This document shows, piece by piece, positions 19,223 to 29,174 of a DNA stretch of 64,000 nucleotides. The position numbers and the translations under genes are program-made. The notes under the pieces were generated by a model. That model was not told the DNA's origin, searched no databases, and was given only the letters and a program-made list of their open reading frames with translations. This DNA comes from Marinilabiliales bacterium. Its GTDB lineage: Bacteria; Bacteroidota; Bacteroidia; Bacteroidales; ML635J-15. The DNA lies in the NCBI GenBank assembly GCA_002869385.1, contig PKTB01000021.1, positions 124,001 through 188,000 on the forward strand, written 5' to 3'. The number at the start of each line of letters is the position of its first letter. Positions within the stretch are counted from its first letter, which is position 1.

Positions 19223-20781
19223 TACTTTTGCCCTCCTTTCATTAAGTTAATAAACGGGTTAAAATAATTATCTGATTTTGCTACTACACCTGCTAGTCCT
19301 TTTCCTCCATTTTTTGGACGTTTGACATCACCGAACATTCCTTTTTCAAGTGCGTCAAATAGACCTTCATTCTTTATTTCATCGAGAAGCACATAAGCAT
19401 CATCAAGAACTTTTTGCGCTCTTTTCTGAATCATTCCATCCTTTTTAAACTCAACCTCATCACCAATATTCTTCATATTATTGAAAATATATTGTGCATT
19501 TTCGATCGCCAAATAGCGGTCAGACATAAAAGGAGTGTGAATAGCTTCTGTCATCATACCTAAGAGCTGAATGCCCTGTCCGGTCCAAATTGAGATTTCA
19601 TTAAATAATGCATCCTGAACATGACCTCTAAAAACATTTCCTGTCATAAATTTAGTTGGAGGCATATATTTCAATGTAGCTTTAGGGAAGATCTCACGTG
19701 TCATTTGAGCTTGAGCTAATTCATATAAGAATCCGTTCTCTAATTCAGGATTCATTTCAAATGCATGGCCAAGTCCCATTTGTTCTTCAGGCATTCCTGC
19801 TAAAAGAGCCAATTGTTCATTTATTAGATCTGAAGCTAAAACTGTATGAGCTTCATCAAAAGCATCAGCAGTTGTTAAATAATTATCTTCTCCGGTATTA
19901 ATGATTACACCGGCAAAACCATTTATTACTCTTGAAAAATATTGATCAATTATTGTACGCTGCATATTTATATCACGGAAAAGAATACCGTAAAGTGCAT
20001 CATTTAGCATTACATCTAAACGTTCTATTGCACCCATTGCTGCAATCTCAGGCATACATAAACCAGAACAATAATTACAAAGTCTGATATATTTACCAAC
20101 TTCTTCGCCAACTTCATCCAATGCTTTACGCATAATTCTAAAGTTCTCCTGAGTTGCAAAAGTACCCCCAAAACCTTCGGTAGTTGCTCCATAAGGAACA
20201 TAGTCCAAAAGACTTTGTCCGGTTGTACGAATTACAGCAATAATATCTGCTCCCTGACGTGCCGCTGCTTGAGCCTGAACAACATCTTCGTAAATATTTC
20301 CAGTGGCAACAATTACATATAGATAAGGTTTTTCGCCTTCGCCAATAGTATTAAGGTAATTATCTCTCTTAGCCACATTGGCTTTAATTCTGTCAATGCT
20401 AGCATTAACTAAAGGCATTATTGCTTCCTGAGCTTTTTCAGCTGAATGTGAATTCATTTTACTCAAATCCATCTCACCTGAAGTAACTTTTTCTGCAATT
20501 TCCTGAACAGATAATCCGCTTTCAATAATAGCATTACCTAGGTAATATAATACTCCTTGTCCAACTGCACCATTTTCGTGAAGCTGATCAACAACAACAT
20601 TTGGCAATGGAATATCATTTTCATCAACGCCATCAATACCAATCAGGCTACAAAGCGTACGCTCGACAGAAACAGTGGTATAATTTTCAACAAATGACTG
20701 TACATCTGTTGCTATATTTTCTGCCAATTTTTTCGCCTCGTCAACCTTATTAAAATCTAATCCTAATTTGCTGGTTCTCAT
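19222..20781 (-). CDS. kamD: Lysine 5,6-aminomutase alpha subunit
   Basis: 519 residues, full length for the family. It has the TIM-barrel alpha subunit sequence with the blocks GQSLLDYVPYGATTEGFGGT and NYCSGLCMPEIAAMGAIERL that contact the substrate and cofactors. It works with KamE, adenosylcobalamin and PLP on beta-lysine (or D-lysine). It is the first gene of the operon kamD-kamE-atoA-thl, driven by a TAATTTTG promoter about 40 bp upstream. The enzyme is prone to inactivation, which fits the presence of kamB and kamC further along. Start ATG 20781 agrees with family length. Confidence 0.95.
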   Translation of the reverse strand: MRTSKLGLDFNKVDEAKKLAENIATDVQSFVENYTTVSVERTLCSLIGIDGVDENDIPLPNVVVDQLHENGAVGQGVLYYLGNAIIESGLSVQEIAEKVTSGEMDLSKMNSHSAEKAQEAIMPLVNASIDRIKANVAKRDNYLNTIGEGEKPYLYVIVATGNIYEDVVQAQAAARQGADIIAVIRTTGQSLLDYVPYGATTEGFGGTFATQENFRIMRKALDEVGEEVGKYIRLCNYCSGLCMPEIAAMGAIERLDVMLNDALYGILFRDINMQRTIIDQYFSRVINGFAGVIINTGEDNYLTTADAFDEAHTVLASDLINEQLALLAGMPEEQMGLGHAFEMNPELENGFLYELAQAQMTREIFPKATLKYMPPTKFMTGNVFRGHVQDALFNEISIWTGQGIQLLGMMTEAIHTPFMSDRYLAIENAQYIFNNMKNIGDEVEFKKDGMIQKRAQKVLDDAYVLLDEIKNEGLFDALEKGMFGDVKRPKNGGKGLAGVVAKSDNYFNPFINLMKGGQK

Positions 20782-20819
20782 TTTTATTCCGATAAAATAT
20801 CTTATTTATTTAATTCGGT

Positions 20820-20827
20820 CAAAATTA
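20820..20827 (-). promoter_or_regulatory. -7 element for kamDE-atoA-thl
   Basis: Reads TAATTTTG on the minus strand, 39 bp before the kamD ATG. No lysine-responsive leader or operator was recognised. Confidence 0.5.
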
Positions 20828-20880
20828 AGAAAAAACTACGATTAAAACAACATGATAATTGTTGGGAATTTGATTGATTT

Positions 20881-21025
20881 TTGGCTGTTAGATATTGGCT
20901 ATTGGCTATTGGCTATTGGCTGTTGGCTATTGGCTGTTGGCTGTTGGTTTTTGACCTTTGGCTATTGGCTATTGGTTGTTGGCTATTGGCTATTGGCTAT
21001 TGGCTATTGGCTGTTAGCTGTTAGC
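20881..21025. repeat. Heptamer tandem repeat array (TTGGCTR)
   Basis: About 20 head-to-tail copies of a 7-bp unit TTGGCTA or TTGGCTG, with a few degenerate units (TTGGTTT, TTGACCT, TTAGCTG). It fills the gap between the kamD promoter and the 3' end of the desulfurase-SelD gene. Because seven is not a multiple of three it stays open in frame and yields a false reading frame rich in Trp, Leu, Ala, Ile and Gly. Short heptamer arrays of this look occur in Bacteroidota intergenic DNA. Confidence 0.9.
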
Positions 21026-21050
21026 ATAAATCATCATCCAACATCCACAT

Positions 21051-23261
21051 CTACTTAACAAAAATCTTCCCACTCCCCTTACTCAAACAATTACCTATAC
21101 ATTTAGCGTTTGTGATTCCTGCTTCATGCAGTTTTTTTAGTACACTTTCCTTTTCCGATTGCTTAATAGTAAACAACAATCCTCCTGAAGTTTGAGCATC
21201 ACAAATCATAAGTTTAGCAGTATCTGACATTTCTTTTTTCCAAACTACATGTTTCGAAAAGTAAGACAAATTGTTTGTGCTACCACCTGGAATTACACCT
21301 GCAGCAGCCATAGATGAAGTATCCTCAAAATAAGGGACTTTATCAGCAAAAATCTCAACATCTATTGCACTTCCGACACTAATCTCACTTAAATGCCCTA
21401 TCAATCCGAATCCTGTAACATCCGTACAAGCATGAACATAATAGTTTGTAATCACATCAGCTGCGTATTTATTTAGTTCACTCATTGATTTGATAATATC
21501 AACTTTCCCTTTATCTGAAAGCAAACCTCTTTTCAATGCTGTAGTTAAAATTCCTGTTCCTATACATTTAGTTAAAATTATTGAATCACCCTCTTGAGCA
21601 TTAGCATTCTCCCAGATTTTATCAGGTTCTGCAATTCCACTTACTACCATTCCATACTTTGGTTCCGGATCATCAATAGTATGACCACCAAGAATGCTAA
21701 TTCCTGCTTCTTGAGCTTTATCTGAAGCTCCTTTAAGAATATTTTTGAGAACACTCATTGGCAATCTGTTTGACGGAAAACCTACGATATTCAATGCAAA
21801 TAAAGGCTTTGCTCCCATTGCGTAAATATCACTTAAAGAATTTGCAGCAGCAATAGCCCCAAACTCATAAGCATCATCAACAATCGGAGTAAAAAAGTCA
21901 ACCGTTTGAACCAATGCTATTGTATCATTTATTTTATATACTGCTGCATCATCAGAGTTTTTAGTATCAATTAAAACATTCTCATCCTGCCATATAGGCA
22001 TATCAATTAAAATCTTTTCTAACTCCTGAGGACGCAACTTGCAGGCACAGCCAAGCCCCTGAGTAAATTTTGTAAGCTTTATATCTGAACCGTCAGTAAA
22101 TTCAATTTCTTGTGCATCTGATTCATCTGATTTAAGCTTTTTTATAATTCCTATAATAATATCTGATGCTTTTTCAATTTCTTCTTTTGTGGTTTTACGC
22201 CCAACAGAAAAGCGAATTGTCCCCATCGCAAAAAATTGGTCAAGAGAAATGGCTGTAAGCACAGGCGAAACATCAATAGAATCAGTATGGCATGCTGCAC
22301 CTGCCGAAGCAGCAATATCGTGAAGTTCCATTTCGTTCAATAAAACATTGGCTTCAATACCATAAAAGCTAATATTCAATGTATTTGGCAATCTTAAATC
22401 TGGATGACCATTAAGCTTAACATCCTTAATCTGGTCAGTAATTGATTTATGTAACAAATCTCTCATTTCTCGCATATGTGAAAGATTCTTGTCAAGATCA
22501 CGATAAGCAATTTCACATGCTTTTCCTAATCCAACAATTTCAAGAACATTCTCAGTCCCGGCACGCTTGTTTTGTTCATGATCTGCACCATGAATAAGTT
22601 TTTCAAGTTTTATTCCGTCCTTAATATACAATGCGCCAATACCTTTGGGTGCATATAGTTTATGCCCAGCAATCGAAAGCATATCAACACCTAGCTGTTT
22701 AACATCAGCATTATATTTACCTACTGATTGAGCTGCATCAGTATGAAAAATTATATTGTGATTCTTGCAAATTTTAGATATTTCATCTATTGGCTGGATA
22801 GTGCCAATCTCGTTATTGGCATGCATTATTGTCACCAAAATTGTATCAGGACGAATTGCATTTTTAAGTTTGTCAATCTGAACTATTCCATTCTCATCTA
22901 CCGGAATATAAGATATTTCAAATCCTTGCTTTTCGAGGTACTTACATACTTCAAAAACTGCCGGATGCTCAATTGTAGATGTAATTATATGTTTACCTCT
23001 ATCTGAATTTGCATATGCATAACCTTTAATTGCATAATTATTTGCTTCGCTACCTCCACTGGTAAAAATAATTTCAGATGCCTGACAGTTTAGCAATTTT
23101 GCTACTTTAGCGCGTGCATTTTCAACTGCCATTTTAGTTTTTGCACCATAGGAATGTGAGCTGGATGGATTTCCAAAAAACTCATACAAATAGGGCTTCA
23201 TTGCATCAGCAACCTCCTTATCTATTGGGGTTGTTGCATTATAATCGAGGTAAATTCCCAT
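21051..23261 (-). CDS. selD: Cysteine desulfurase / selenide, water dikinase fusion
   Basis: 736 residues. Residues 1 to about 385 are a class V aminotransferase-fold cysteine desulfurase/selenocysteine lyase, with PLP lysine in IAGHKLYAPKGIG and active-site Cys in AGAACHTD. About 395-736 is SelD, with the catalytic GLGCACK block, the Asp-rich ATP-binding motifs and GGHTIDDPEPKYG. The first half can release selenium from selenocysteine or sulfur from cysteine; the second makes selenophosphate from selenide and ATP. Fusion would hand selenide over directly. Selenophosphate serves selenocysteine synthesis or tRNA 2-selenouridine. No selA, selB or selenoprotein is seen in the window. It lies between lysine operons but has its own promoter. 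Confidence 0.93.
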   Translation of the reverse strand: MGIYLDYNATTPIDKEVADAMKPYLYEFFGNPSSSHSYGAKTKMAVENARAKVAKLLNCQASEIIFTSGGSEANNYAIKGYAYANSDRGKHIITSTIEHPAVFEVCKYLEKQGFEISYIPVDENGIVQIDKLKNAIRPDTILVTIMHANNEIGTIQPIDEISKICKNHNIIFHTDAAQSVGKYNADVKQLGVDMLSIAGHKLYAPKGIGALYIKDGIKLEKLIHGADHEQNKRAGTENVLEIVGLGKACEIAYRDLDKNLSHMREMRDLLHKSITDQIKDVKLNGHPDLRLPNTLNISFYGIEANVLLNEMELHDIAASAGAACHTDSIDVSPVLTAISLDQFFAMGTIRFSVGRKTTKEEIEKASDIIIGIIKKLKSDESDAQEIEFTDGSDIKLTKFTQGLGCACKLRPQELEKILIDMPIWQDENVLIDTKNSDDAAVYKINDTIALVQTVDFFTPIVDDAYEFGAIAAANSLSDIYAMGAKPLFALNIVGFPSNRLPMSVLKNILKGASDKAQEAGISILGGHTIDDPEPKYGMVVSGIAEPDKIWENANAQEGDSIILTKCIGTGILTTALKRGLLSDKGKVDIIKSMSELNKYAADVITNYYVHACTDVTGFGLIGHLSEISVGSAIDVEIFADKVPYFEDTSSMAAAGVIPGGSTNNLSYFSKHVVWKKEMSDTAKLMICDAQTSGGLLFTIKQSEKESVLKKLHEAGITNAKCIGNCLSKGSGKIFVK

Positions 23262-23280
23262 AATATCAATTCTTTTGTAA

Positions 23281-23288
23281 CAAAGTTA
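23281..23288 (-). promoter_or_regulatory. -7 element for the desulfurase-SelD gene
   Basis: Reads TAACTTTG on the minus strand, 20 bp before the ATG at 23261. Confidence 0.5.
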
Positions 23289-23362
23289 AAAACAATAATT
23301 ATAATCCATTATGATATTTACTATTTTACCCTTAGCATATTGCCTATAATAATAATTTCTAT

Positions 23363-23370
23363 TACTTTTG
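23363..23370 (+). promoter_or_regulatory. -7 element for the Sel1-repeat gene
   Basis: TACTTTTG, 25 bp before the ATG at 23395, divergent from the SelD promoter. Confidence 0.45.
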
Positions 23371-23394
23371 GAGCGAAGTCAACCATACTAAAGA

Positions 23395-25368
23395 ATGAAA
23401 ACCTTTATAACAACAATATCTCTTATCCTAATATGTTTATTCTCATTTTCTCAAGAAAGAGTAAACCTCAGAAAGCTTCACAGACAAGCAAAAAAGGGAT
23501 ATGTTTTTGCAAACTATAAACTTGGTAAGATATACGACGAAGGAATTCTTGTTGAAAGAGATTCTCTTAAAGCCGCAGAGTATTACGAAATACCTGCAGA
23601 ACGTGATAATCCAGATGCTATACAATGGATGATTAACTTTTATGAAAAACAAAAAGATGAAAACCCAAGATTATATTTTCTATGGACTGAAAAAGCTGCT
23701 AATCTGGGAGACTCTGTAGCGATATATAATATCTCAAAGATGTATGAAGAAGGTTTCGGTTGTGAAAAAAATCATCATTATCGATTCTATTTTTGTGAGA
23801 AAGCTGCAAAAAAAGGATATCTACCAGCTCAAAGCGACATGGTTGAATTCTACATGACAGGTTTCATGACTGACACATCTTTTTCAAAAGCTCTGAGCTG
23901 GCGCGACTCATTAGCAAAAGGAGGTGATATAGAATCACAAAACTATCTAGCAAGTTTATATTATAAGGGATTTGAAGTTGATAAGGATATTTCTAAAGCA
24001 ATTGACTATTACGAACTAGCCGGAGAAAACAACGACCCAATTGCACAGACATGCCTATTAACACATTATAGTGGAGAATACGGAACAGAACCAGATTCCG
24101 TTCAATATAATTATTGGTATAAGAAGTTTATTGAAAATCCAAATATCGATAAAAACCTTCCTGTAAAATATGTTATAGATGCTTACACAGAACTTGCTTA
24201 TAAATCCATGCATCCAATTTCGGTTATGAGATACTGGACTCAAATAAATAAATCAAGTAATGATTCTACTCTAATCAAAGAGGTTCTAGGAGACTTAGTA
24301 AATTTAGCACAAAATGATTTTGTATATGCAAAATATCAAATTGCGGATTATTGCTTCGAAAACAGAGAGAAAAAAGATTATAATCAAAAGCTGATATTAG
24401 ACTATGCACAAAGTGCCAATCAAAGTGGTATTCCGGAAGCAAAAGTATTATTATCAGAGATGTTTAAAGATAAATACGGAAGAAAACACTATAGAACACT
24501 TTCTAATTATTATGATGATGCTATTAAAAACGGAATTAACTGGGCCGCAGATACTTTAATCGTATTATACATAAATAGAGATCTCTAAAATGCTACAGTT
24601 CAGTATTTCAACAAGTATAAAGATATTTGCAGTCCTGAAACGTATTATAAGATTTCATATTGGTATTATCTAAATACTTATGGAATTAGTAATGAAGAAG
24701 CAATCTCATATTGTCGATATGCAATAGACAATGGTATAATTGAAGCTGAATTATTACTCGCAATTTATTATTACGAAGGTTTGATAATTGAAAAAAACTG
24801 CGCTGCTGCTTATGAAATTCTTATTAAAGATGAGCTTAAAGAGTTTATAGAAACAGATTATTATTTAAGTCAGATATACATGACTGCTTGTGAAGTTGAG
24901 GAGGATTTAGACAAGGCTTATGAATTACTTAAAAGGTCTGTTGATAATGGTTTTCCTAAAGCTCAATACGATTACGCTGAATTAATAAATAAAGGAGCCA
25001 TAAAGGATATACCGAGAAGAGAGAGTTTTAAATATTATGAAATGGCAGCTAATAGTGGGATTTATGAAGCGCAAATATATGTTGGAAGGAGTTACTATGA
25101 TGGTAAGATAGTTAAAAAAGATGATGAAAAAGCTCTTTTCTATTTAAAAGAGGCCAAAATCCGGGACGATGTAGAATTACATTATATTTTTGCAAAGTTA
25201 ATTTGTGAGTCTCCTGAAGCTTCTGAAGAAGATATGCGCAGAGCTGCTTATGCAAGTCTATATGCTATGAATAAAGGGAACATATATGCTAAGCAATTAT
25301 ATTATAAGTATAATCTGGAATTTTATATTTGTATATTAGAAAGGCCTGGTGCAGATTGTTGTCATTAG
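23395..25368 (+). pseudogene. Secreted Sel1-like repeat protein with one in-frame stop
   Basis: The frame runs from ATG 23395 to TAG 25366-25368 and is cut by TAA at 24586-24588. The sequence after the stop (NATVQYFNKYKD...) keeps the same repeat pattern without shift. A signal peptide (MKTFITTISLILICLFSFSQ) is followed by many Sel1/TPR-like helical pairs of 34-38 residues (for example ANYKLGKIYDEGI, QAQIYVGRSYYDG) right to the C-terminus. Sel1 proteins are scaffolds for protein-protein contacts in envelope or stress pathways. The open part after the stop, from 24781, lacks a signal peptide. The partner is unknown. It lies between the SelD fusion and kamC on the opposite strand. Confidence 0.8.
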
Positions 25369-25372
25369 ACGT

Positions 25373-26752
25373 TTATTTCTTAATCAATCCCAAATATTCC
25401 TCATCAACCCCCAAGATTTCCGCAATACGAATTGCTTCATTTGTAACAGAATCTGTATTAACTTCAGATAAGGAGTAGTCCATAAAATCATTTATATTTT
25501 CGACAGTAATTTTATCAGATTCAGAAATATTAGATAAACCTTTAACTCTTAAACGTTTACATTCTGCTTTAATTCCGCTATAGTGAGTTGTAATTGGTGA
25601 ACAGACATTATACTTTCTCATCATTTCAATAAATGCTGATACTAAAAGCTTTCCCTCTACAGGATTAGTAGTTCGAGCAAGTTCATCTACCAGAGCAAAA
25701 ATCCTAGTACCTTTTTTCGATTCTACAATTATCTGATTTATATTAGTCATTTCAACGGCAAAAGATGAAAGCCCGTTTAATTCATTATGCTGATCACCAA
25801 TATTTAAAACAATATCATCAAACAAAATCATATTCGCTGATTCTGCTGGAACATAAAACCCAAACTGAAACATAAGCTGAGATAATGCTAAAGTACGAAG
25901 TAATACAGTTTTGCCCGACATATTTGCACCTGTAATCAAGACTGGCTGGTTCTCCAAACTTATATCTATTGGTTGATATTTGCGACCTTTTTCCTTTAAA
26001 ATACTTTTAACATAAGGATTAAATAATTCACGATACTCAATCTTATCATATAATTGAGGTTCACATAAATTAAACTCATCAATTAAAATTGATTTTGCTA
26101 AAAGGATATCAAAATGAGCAAGACGCTTAAAGTTTTGACTAAGAATATCTTCAAAATTACGAAGTTTCTTACTTAGTTTTAACCTTATTTTATCTTCTTC
26201 CTCAATACATTTTAGTCTGATTTCCTCATCTTTTTCTGAATTATCTATATTTACATTTGATAATTCTTTTCGCAGTTCCTGTAGACGTTCACTATAAGAA
26301 GAATAAATATAAAATGAATTCTCGCCGGTATTATCAGGGTCTAGGATTGATAAAATCTCATCAGCATTATGAAATTCAAAAATATCAAATCCTTTAGATT
26401 CAAGAATTGTTGCAATTTGCTTTTTTATAATTACAAAATTTTTAATCTCAAACAATTGAATGTCATCAAGAACTGTAGATTTATTTTTAAGATTTTCAAG
26501 TGTTGCCTTAATATCCTTAAAGGAATGAAGTCTTAATGCAATATCATTCAAATCTGATGGTGACAATTTTTCAGTATAAAATTGAAAAGTATATGCTAAA
26601 AATTCTAGCTCAAGCTTTAATTGAAATCTATCAGTAATCAAATAAGTATTCATCAACATATTCCTACCAGGGGCTGATGAAAGTTTAAGATTATCATAGA
26701 TAAACATAAGACTATTATTGTTTCCAATATGATATTTAAAATTATTCTTCAT
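25373..26752 (-). CDS. kamC: Lysine 5,6-aminomutase reactivase ATPase (MutS-like)
   Basis: 459 residues. The C-terminal half is a MutS-type ATPase: Walker A is GANMSGKT (near 275), Walker B with the following block is LVDELARTTNP (near 355), and THYSG follows. The N-terminal half is a helical lever-like region with no DNA mismatch-binding domain, so this is not a mismatch repair protein. In lysine and ornithine fermenters such MutS-like ATPases act with KamB to expel damaged cobalamin from the B12 aminomutase. The start overlaps the kamB end by 11 bp, so the two are co-translated. The role is assigned from family and from kamD/kamE being close by. Confidence 0.85.
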   Translation of the reverse strand: MKNNFKYHIGNNNSLMFIYDNLKLSSAPGRNMLMNTYLITDRFQLKLELEFLAYTFQFYTEKLSPSDLNDIALRLHSFKDIKATLENLKNKSTVLDDIQLFEIKNFVIIKKQIATILESKGFDIFEFHNADEILSILDPDNTGENSFYIYSSYSERLQELRKELSNVNIDNSEKDEEIRLKCIEEEDKIRLKLSKKLRNFEDILSQNFKRLAHFDILLAKSILIDEFNLCEPQLYDKIEYRELFNPYVKSILKEKGRKYQPIDISLENQPVLITGANMSGKTVLLRTLALSQLMFQFGFYVPAESANMILFDDIVLNIGDQHNELNGLSSFAVEMTNINQIIVESKKGTRIFALVDELARTTNPVEGKLLVSAFIEMMRKYNVCSPITTHYSGIKAECKRLRVKGLSNISESDKITVENINDFMDYSLSEVNTDSVTNEAIRIAEILGVDEEYLGLIKK

Positions 26753-27755
26753 CTATCATTCTTATATCGTACACAGGCAAACTAGTTTTCTCTGAAATCA
26801 TTTTTCGAAGTTTCAATGAATCTAAAACAAATCCATTAGGTGCAACAGGATTAACACATATTGCCATCAGGTTTGTTTTTAAAAGTACTTTGATACTTCC
26901 ACCCTTTTTTAAAAATGAGTTCAATACTTGCTGTTTTACAAATATACGACTAAAATCTTTAACAACTATTTCAATCTCATTCACATTCTTTTGAGCCCTT
27001 AACAATTCAACCAACTTATCATTAAGCACTCCACTGACGAATAGAGTATTACCAGCCTTCAGTAATCGATCGGTTTTGTTTTCTAAAAGAAAAGCCGATT
27101 GAATTCCAAGATCAACAACTTCATCATCTGCTAGTGCAAAAACCCCCTGATTCTTTTTTAACAAATCATTAGTTAGATTAGATTCATAAACTGGCAATTT
27201 AATTAGCGAATGTGTATAAACTGTTTGCTTTACTAGTGAGTTAATATTTGCTGACAAAGCAGCTCCAGTAGACAAAATCATAGTATCTGTTATTGATGGA
27301 CTACCTAAACTTTTACGGGATAGAGCTCCATCAATAAGTATAATATCTACTTTAAATGCTTCCAACTGATTGATAATTTCCTTAAGCCAAACGGTGTCTG
27401 GAGGTCCGTAAAAAATGACTTTTCCTTTTGATTTTGCACGAGCAATTATCAATCTTCCTAATGATGTTCTTCTTTCTGAAACATAAAGAATCTCTGCATC
27501 TAACTTTTTTGAGTTAAAGTGCGTTTCTGATGTAACAAAAACAGAGTCAGTACATAATTCAATTTCTGGTTTATGAGTATTTGTAACCTGATCTAAACTC
27601 TCACCATCAATACCGATGGATGTTAATGCCGGATGCTTTCCCTCCTCCTCTAATCTCTTTATGATATAGTTCAAGCACTCAGTCTTACCGGTATTTTTTT
27701 CCATACCGATAATACTCAGACTCTTGTGTTTTAATATATCTTTTATAAAAGGCAC
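26742..27755 (-). CDS. kamB: Lysine 5,6-aminomutase reactivase subunit
   Basis: 337 residues from a GTG start at 27755, preceded by AAGG. The N-terminus holds a P-loop MEKNTGKTECLNYII (about 18-32), typical of the NTPases found beside kamC in lysine-fermenting bacteria. A middle segment DIILIDGALSRKSLGSP resembles a Walker B region. It overlaps kamC and is the first gene of that pair. It is thought to work with KamC in restoring active KamDE. A terminator separates it from kamA upstream; a poor promoter match (GTAATTTG on the minus strand) lies just in front. Confidence 0.8.
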   Translation of the reverse strand: MPFIKDILKHKSLSIIGMEKNTGKTECLNYIIKRLEEEGKHPALTSIGIDGESLDQVTNTHKPEIELCTDSVFVTSETHFNSKKLDAEILYVSERRTSLGRLIIARAKSKGKVIFYGPPDTVWLKEIINQLEAFKVDIILIDGALSRKSLGSPSITDTMILSTGAALSANINSLVKQTVYTHSLIKLPVYESNLTNDLLKKNQGVFALADDEVVDLGIQSAFLLENKTDRLLKAGNTLFVSGVLNDKLVELLRAQKNVNEIEIVVKDFSRIFVKQQVLNSFLKKGGSIKVLLKTNLMAICVNPVAPNGFVLDSLKLRKMISEKTSLPVYDIRMIDEE

Positions 27756-27849
27756 CTTATAATAATCAAATTACAATACTCAATCTATTATAGTTACGCG
27801 TTTTTATATTGTTGTCGCGCGTTTCCAACACATGACATAATTATAAAAA

Positions 27850-27910
27850 CAAATCCCAAAACTCTAAACAAATCTCTCTACGAGCCTTGCTAATTGATTT
27901 TTGGGATTTG
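27850..27910 (-). terminator. Terminator after kamA
   Basis: On the minus strand 12-bp perfect arms CAAATCCCAAAA and TTTTGGGATTTG enclose a 37-nt loop and are followed by TTTTTAT. It lies 10 bp past the kamA stop. Confidence 0.6.
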
Positions 27911-27920
27911 AAAATTAGTT

Positions 27921-29159
27921 TTATTTATGTCTTTTCTTTCTTGACAAATCTTTTGGTTCAAGAGCTAACTGGTCACCTCTTAATAAAGCTGCAACACCTT
28001 CGTTTTCGTTTGCTTCTTTACAATCAACACAATTACACTCATCAACATAATCATTTGGCTCTGTATATGTAGTAATTACACCTTCGAAATTACGTAATAC
28101 AACTTTACTTGGGCTCTGTGAAATTATATAATTTGGCATAACCGGTGTTTTTCCACCACCACCAGGAGCGTCAACAACAAATGTTGGTACAGCATAACCA
28201 GAAGTATGTCCGCGAAGATTTTCAATTATCTCAACTCCTTTTGAAACTGGAGTTCTAAAATGCTTCAAGCCCATTGATAGGTCGCATTGGTAAATATAAT
28301 ATGGTCGAACACGAATCTTTACTAAATCGTGAACCAGTTTTTTCATTGTATGAACACAATCATTCACTCCACGCAATAATACAGATTGATTTCCTAATGG
28401 GACACCAACATTTGCAAGTTTTGCACACGCTTCTGCCGCTTCAGGAGTAACTTCTTTTGAGTGATTAAAATGTGTATTCAGCCAAATCGGATGATATTTA
28501 CTCAACATTTTTACTAAATCATCAGTGATACGCTGTGGACAAACAACAGGAACTCTTGTTCCAAGTCTGATAATCTCTACGTGAGGAATCTCTCTTAAGC
28601 GTTTAATAATAGATTCTAACATTTTGTCAGAAACCATTAATGCATCACCACCTGATAATAGCACGTCGCGAACCTGAGGTGTTTTTGCAATATAATCAAT
28701 TGCTCTTTGGATTCTTTCCGAAGGAGATTCATGGTCAGTCTGGCCTGCAAAACGACGACGTGTACAATGGCGACAATACATTGAACACATATCAGTAATA
28801 AGGAAAAGAACTCTGTCTGGATATCTGTGAGTTAATCCAGGAACAGGAGAATCTTCATCCTCGTGAAGCGGGTCTAATAAATCTGCTGCTGACTTATGTG
28901 TTTCCAAACCACTAGGAATTGCTTGTTTGCGAACAGGGCAATTGCGATCTTCCGGATCTACAAGGCTTAAATAATAAGGAGTAATAGCCATACGTAATGT
29001 CTGCAATGATTTCGCAACACCTTCTTCCTCATCAGGAGTAAGACTAATGTACTTCTTTAATTCATCGAGAGTTTCTATTCTATTTTTTACCTGCCATTTC
29101 CAATCGTTCCATTGTTCATCAGTAACATTCGGGAACATCTTTTTTCTACCTTCGTTCAT
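27921..29159 (-). CDS. kamA: Lysine 2,3-aminomutase
   Basis: 412 residues, like the clostridial enzyme. The radical SAM motif is C125-x3-C129-x2-C132 (CSMYCRHC), the PLP-binding lysine sits in PGGGGKTPV near 335, and a cysteine-rich C-terminus (DECNCVDC) matches the zinc-binding tail of the long form. It converts L-lysine to L-beta-lysine, the first step of fermentation. The full length and tail separate it from EpmB, which is shorter. It is the last gene of the operon atoD-kat-kce-kdd-kdd-kamA, 15 bp after the second kdd. Confidence 0.96.
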   Translation of the reverse strand: MNEGRKKMFPNVTDEQWNDWKWQVKNRIETLDELKKYISLTPDEEEGVAKSLQTLRMAITPYYLSLVDPEDRNCPVRKQAIPSGLETHKSAADLLDPLHEDEDSPVPGLTHRYPDRVLFLITDMCSMYCRHCTRRRFAGQTDHESPSERIQRAIDYIAKTPQVRDVLLSGGDALMVSDKMLESIIKRLREIPHVEIIRLGTRVPVVCPQRITDDLVKMLSKYHPIWLNTHFNHSKEVTPEAAEACAKLANVGVPLGNQSVLLRGVNDCVHTMKKLVHDLVKIRVRPYYIYQCDLSMGLKHFRTPVSKGVEIIENLRGHTSGYAVPTFVVDAPGGGGKTPVMPNYIISQSPSKVVLRNFEGVITTYTEPNDYVDECNCVDCKEANENEGVAALLRGDQLALEPKDLSRKKRHK

Positions 29160-29174
29160 CTTTATTAAACAATT

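Noticed and set aside
20881-21025. CRISPR array
   Set aside because: Units are 7 bp with no spacers and no cas genes nearby.
20852-21058. Reading frame of 68 aa through the heptamer array
   Set aside because: It is an artefact of the 7-bp repeat, which stays open in frame and gives a meaningless Trp/Leu/Ile-rich string.
25373-26752. kamC as a DNA mismatch repair MutS
   Set aside because: It has only a MutS-like ATPase with no mismatch-binding domain, and overlaps kamB beside the aminomutase genes.
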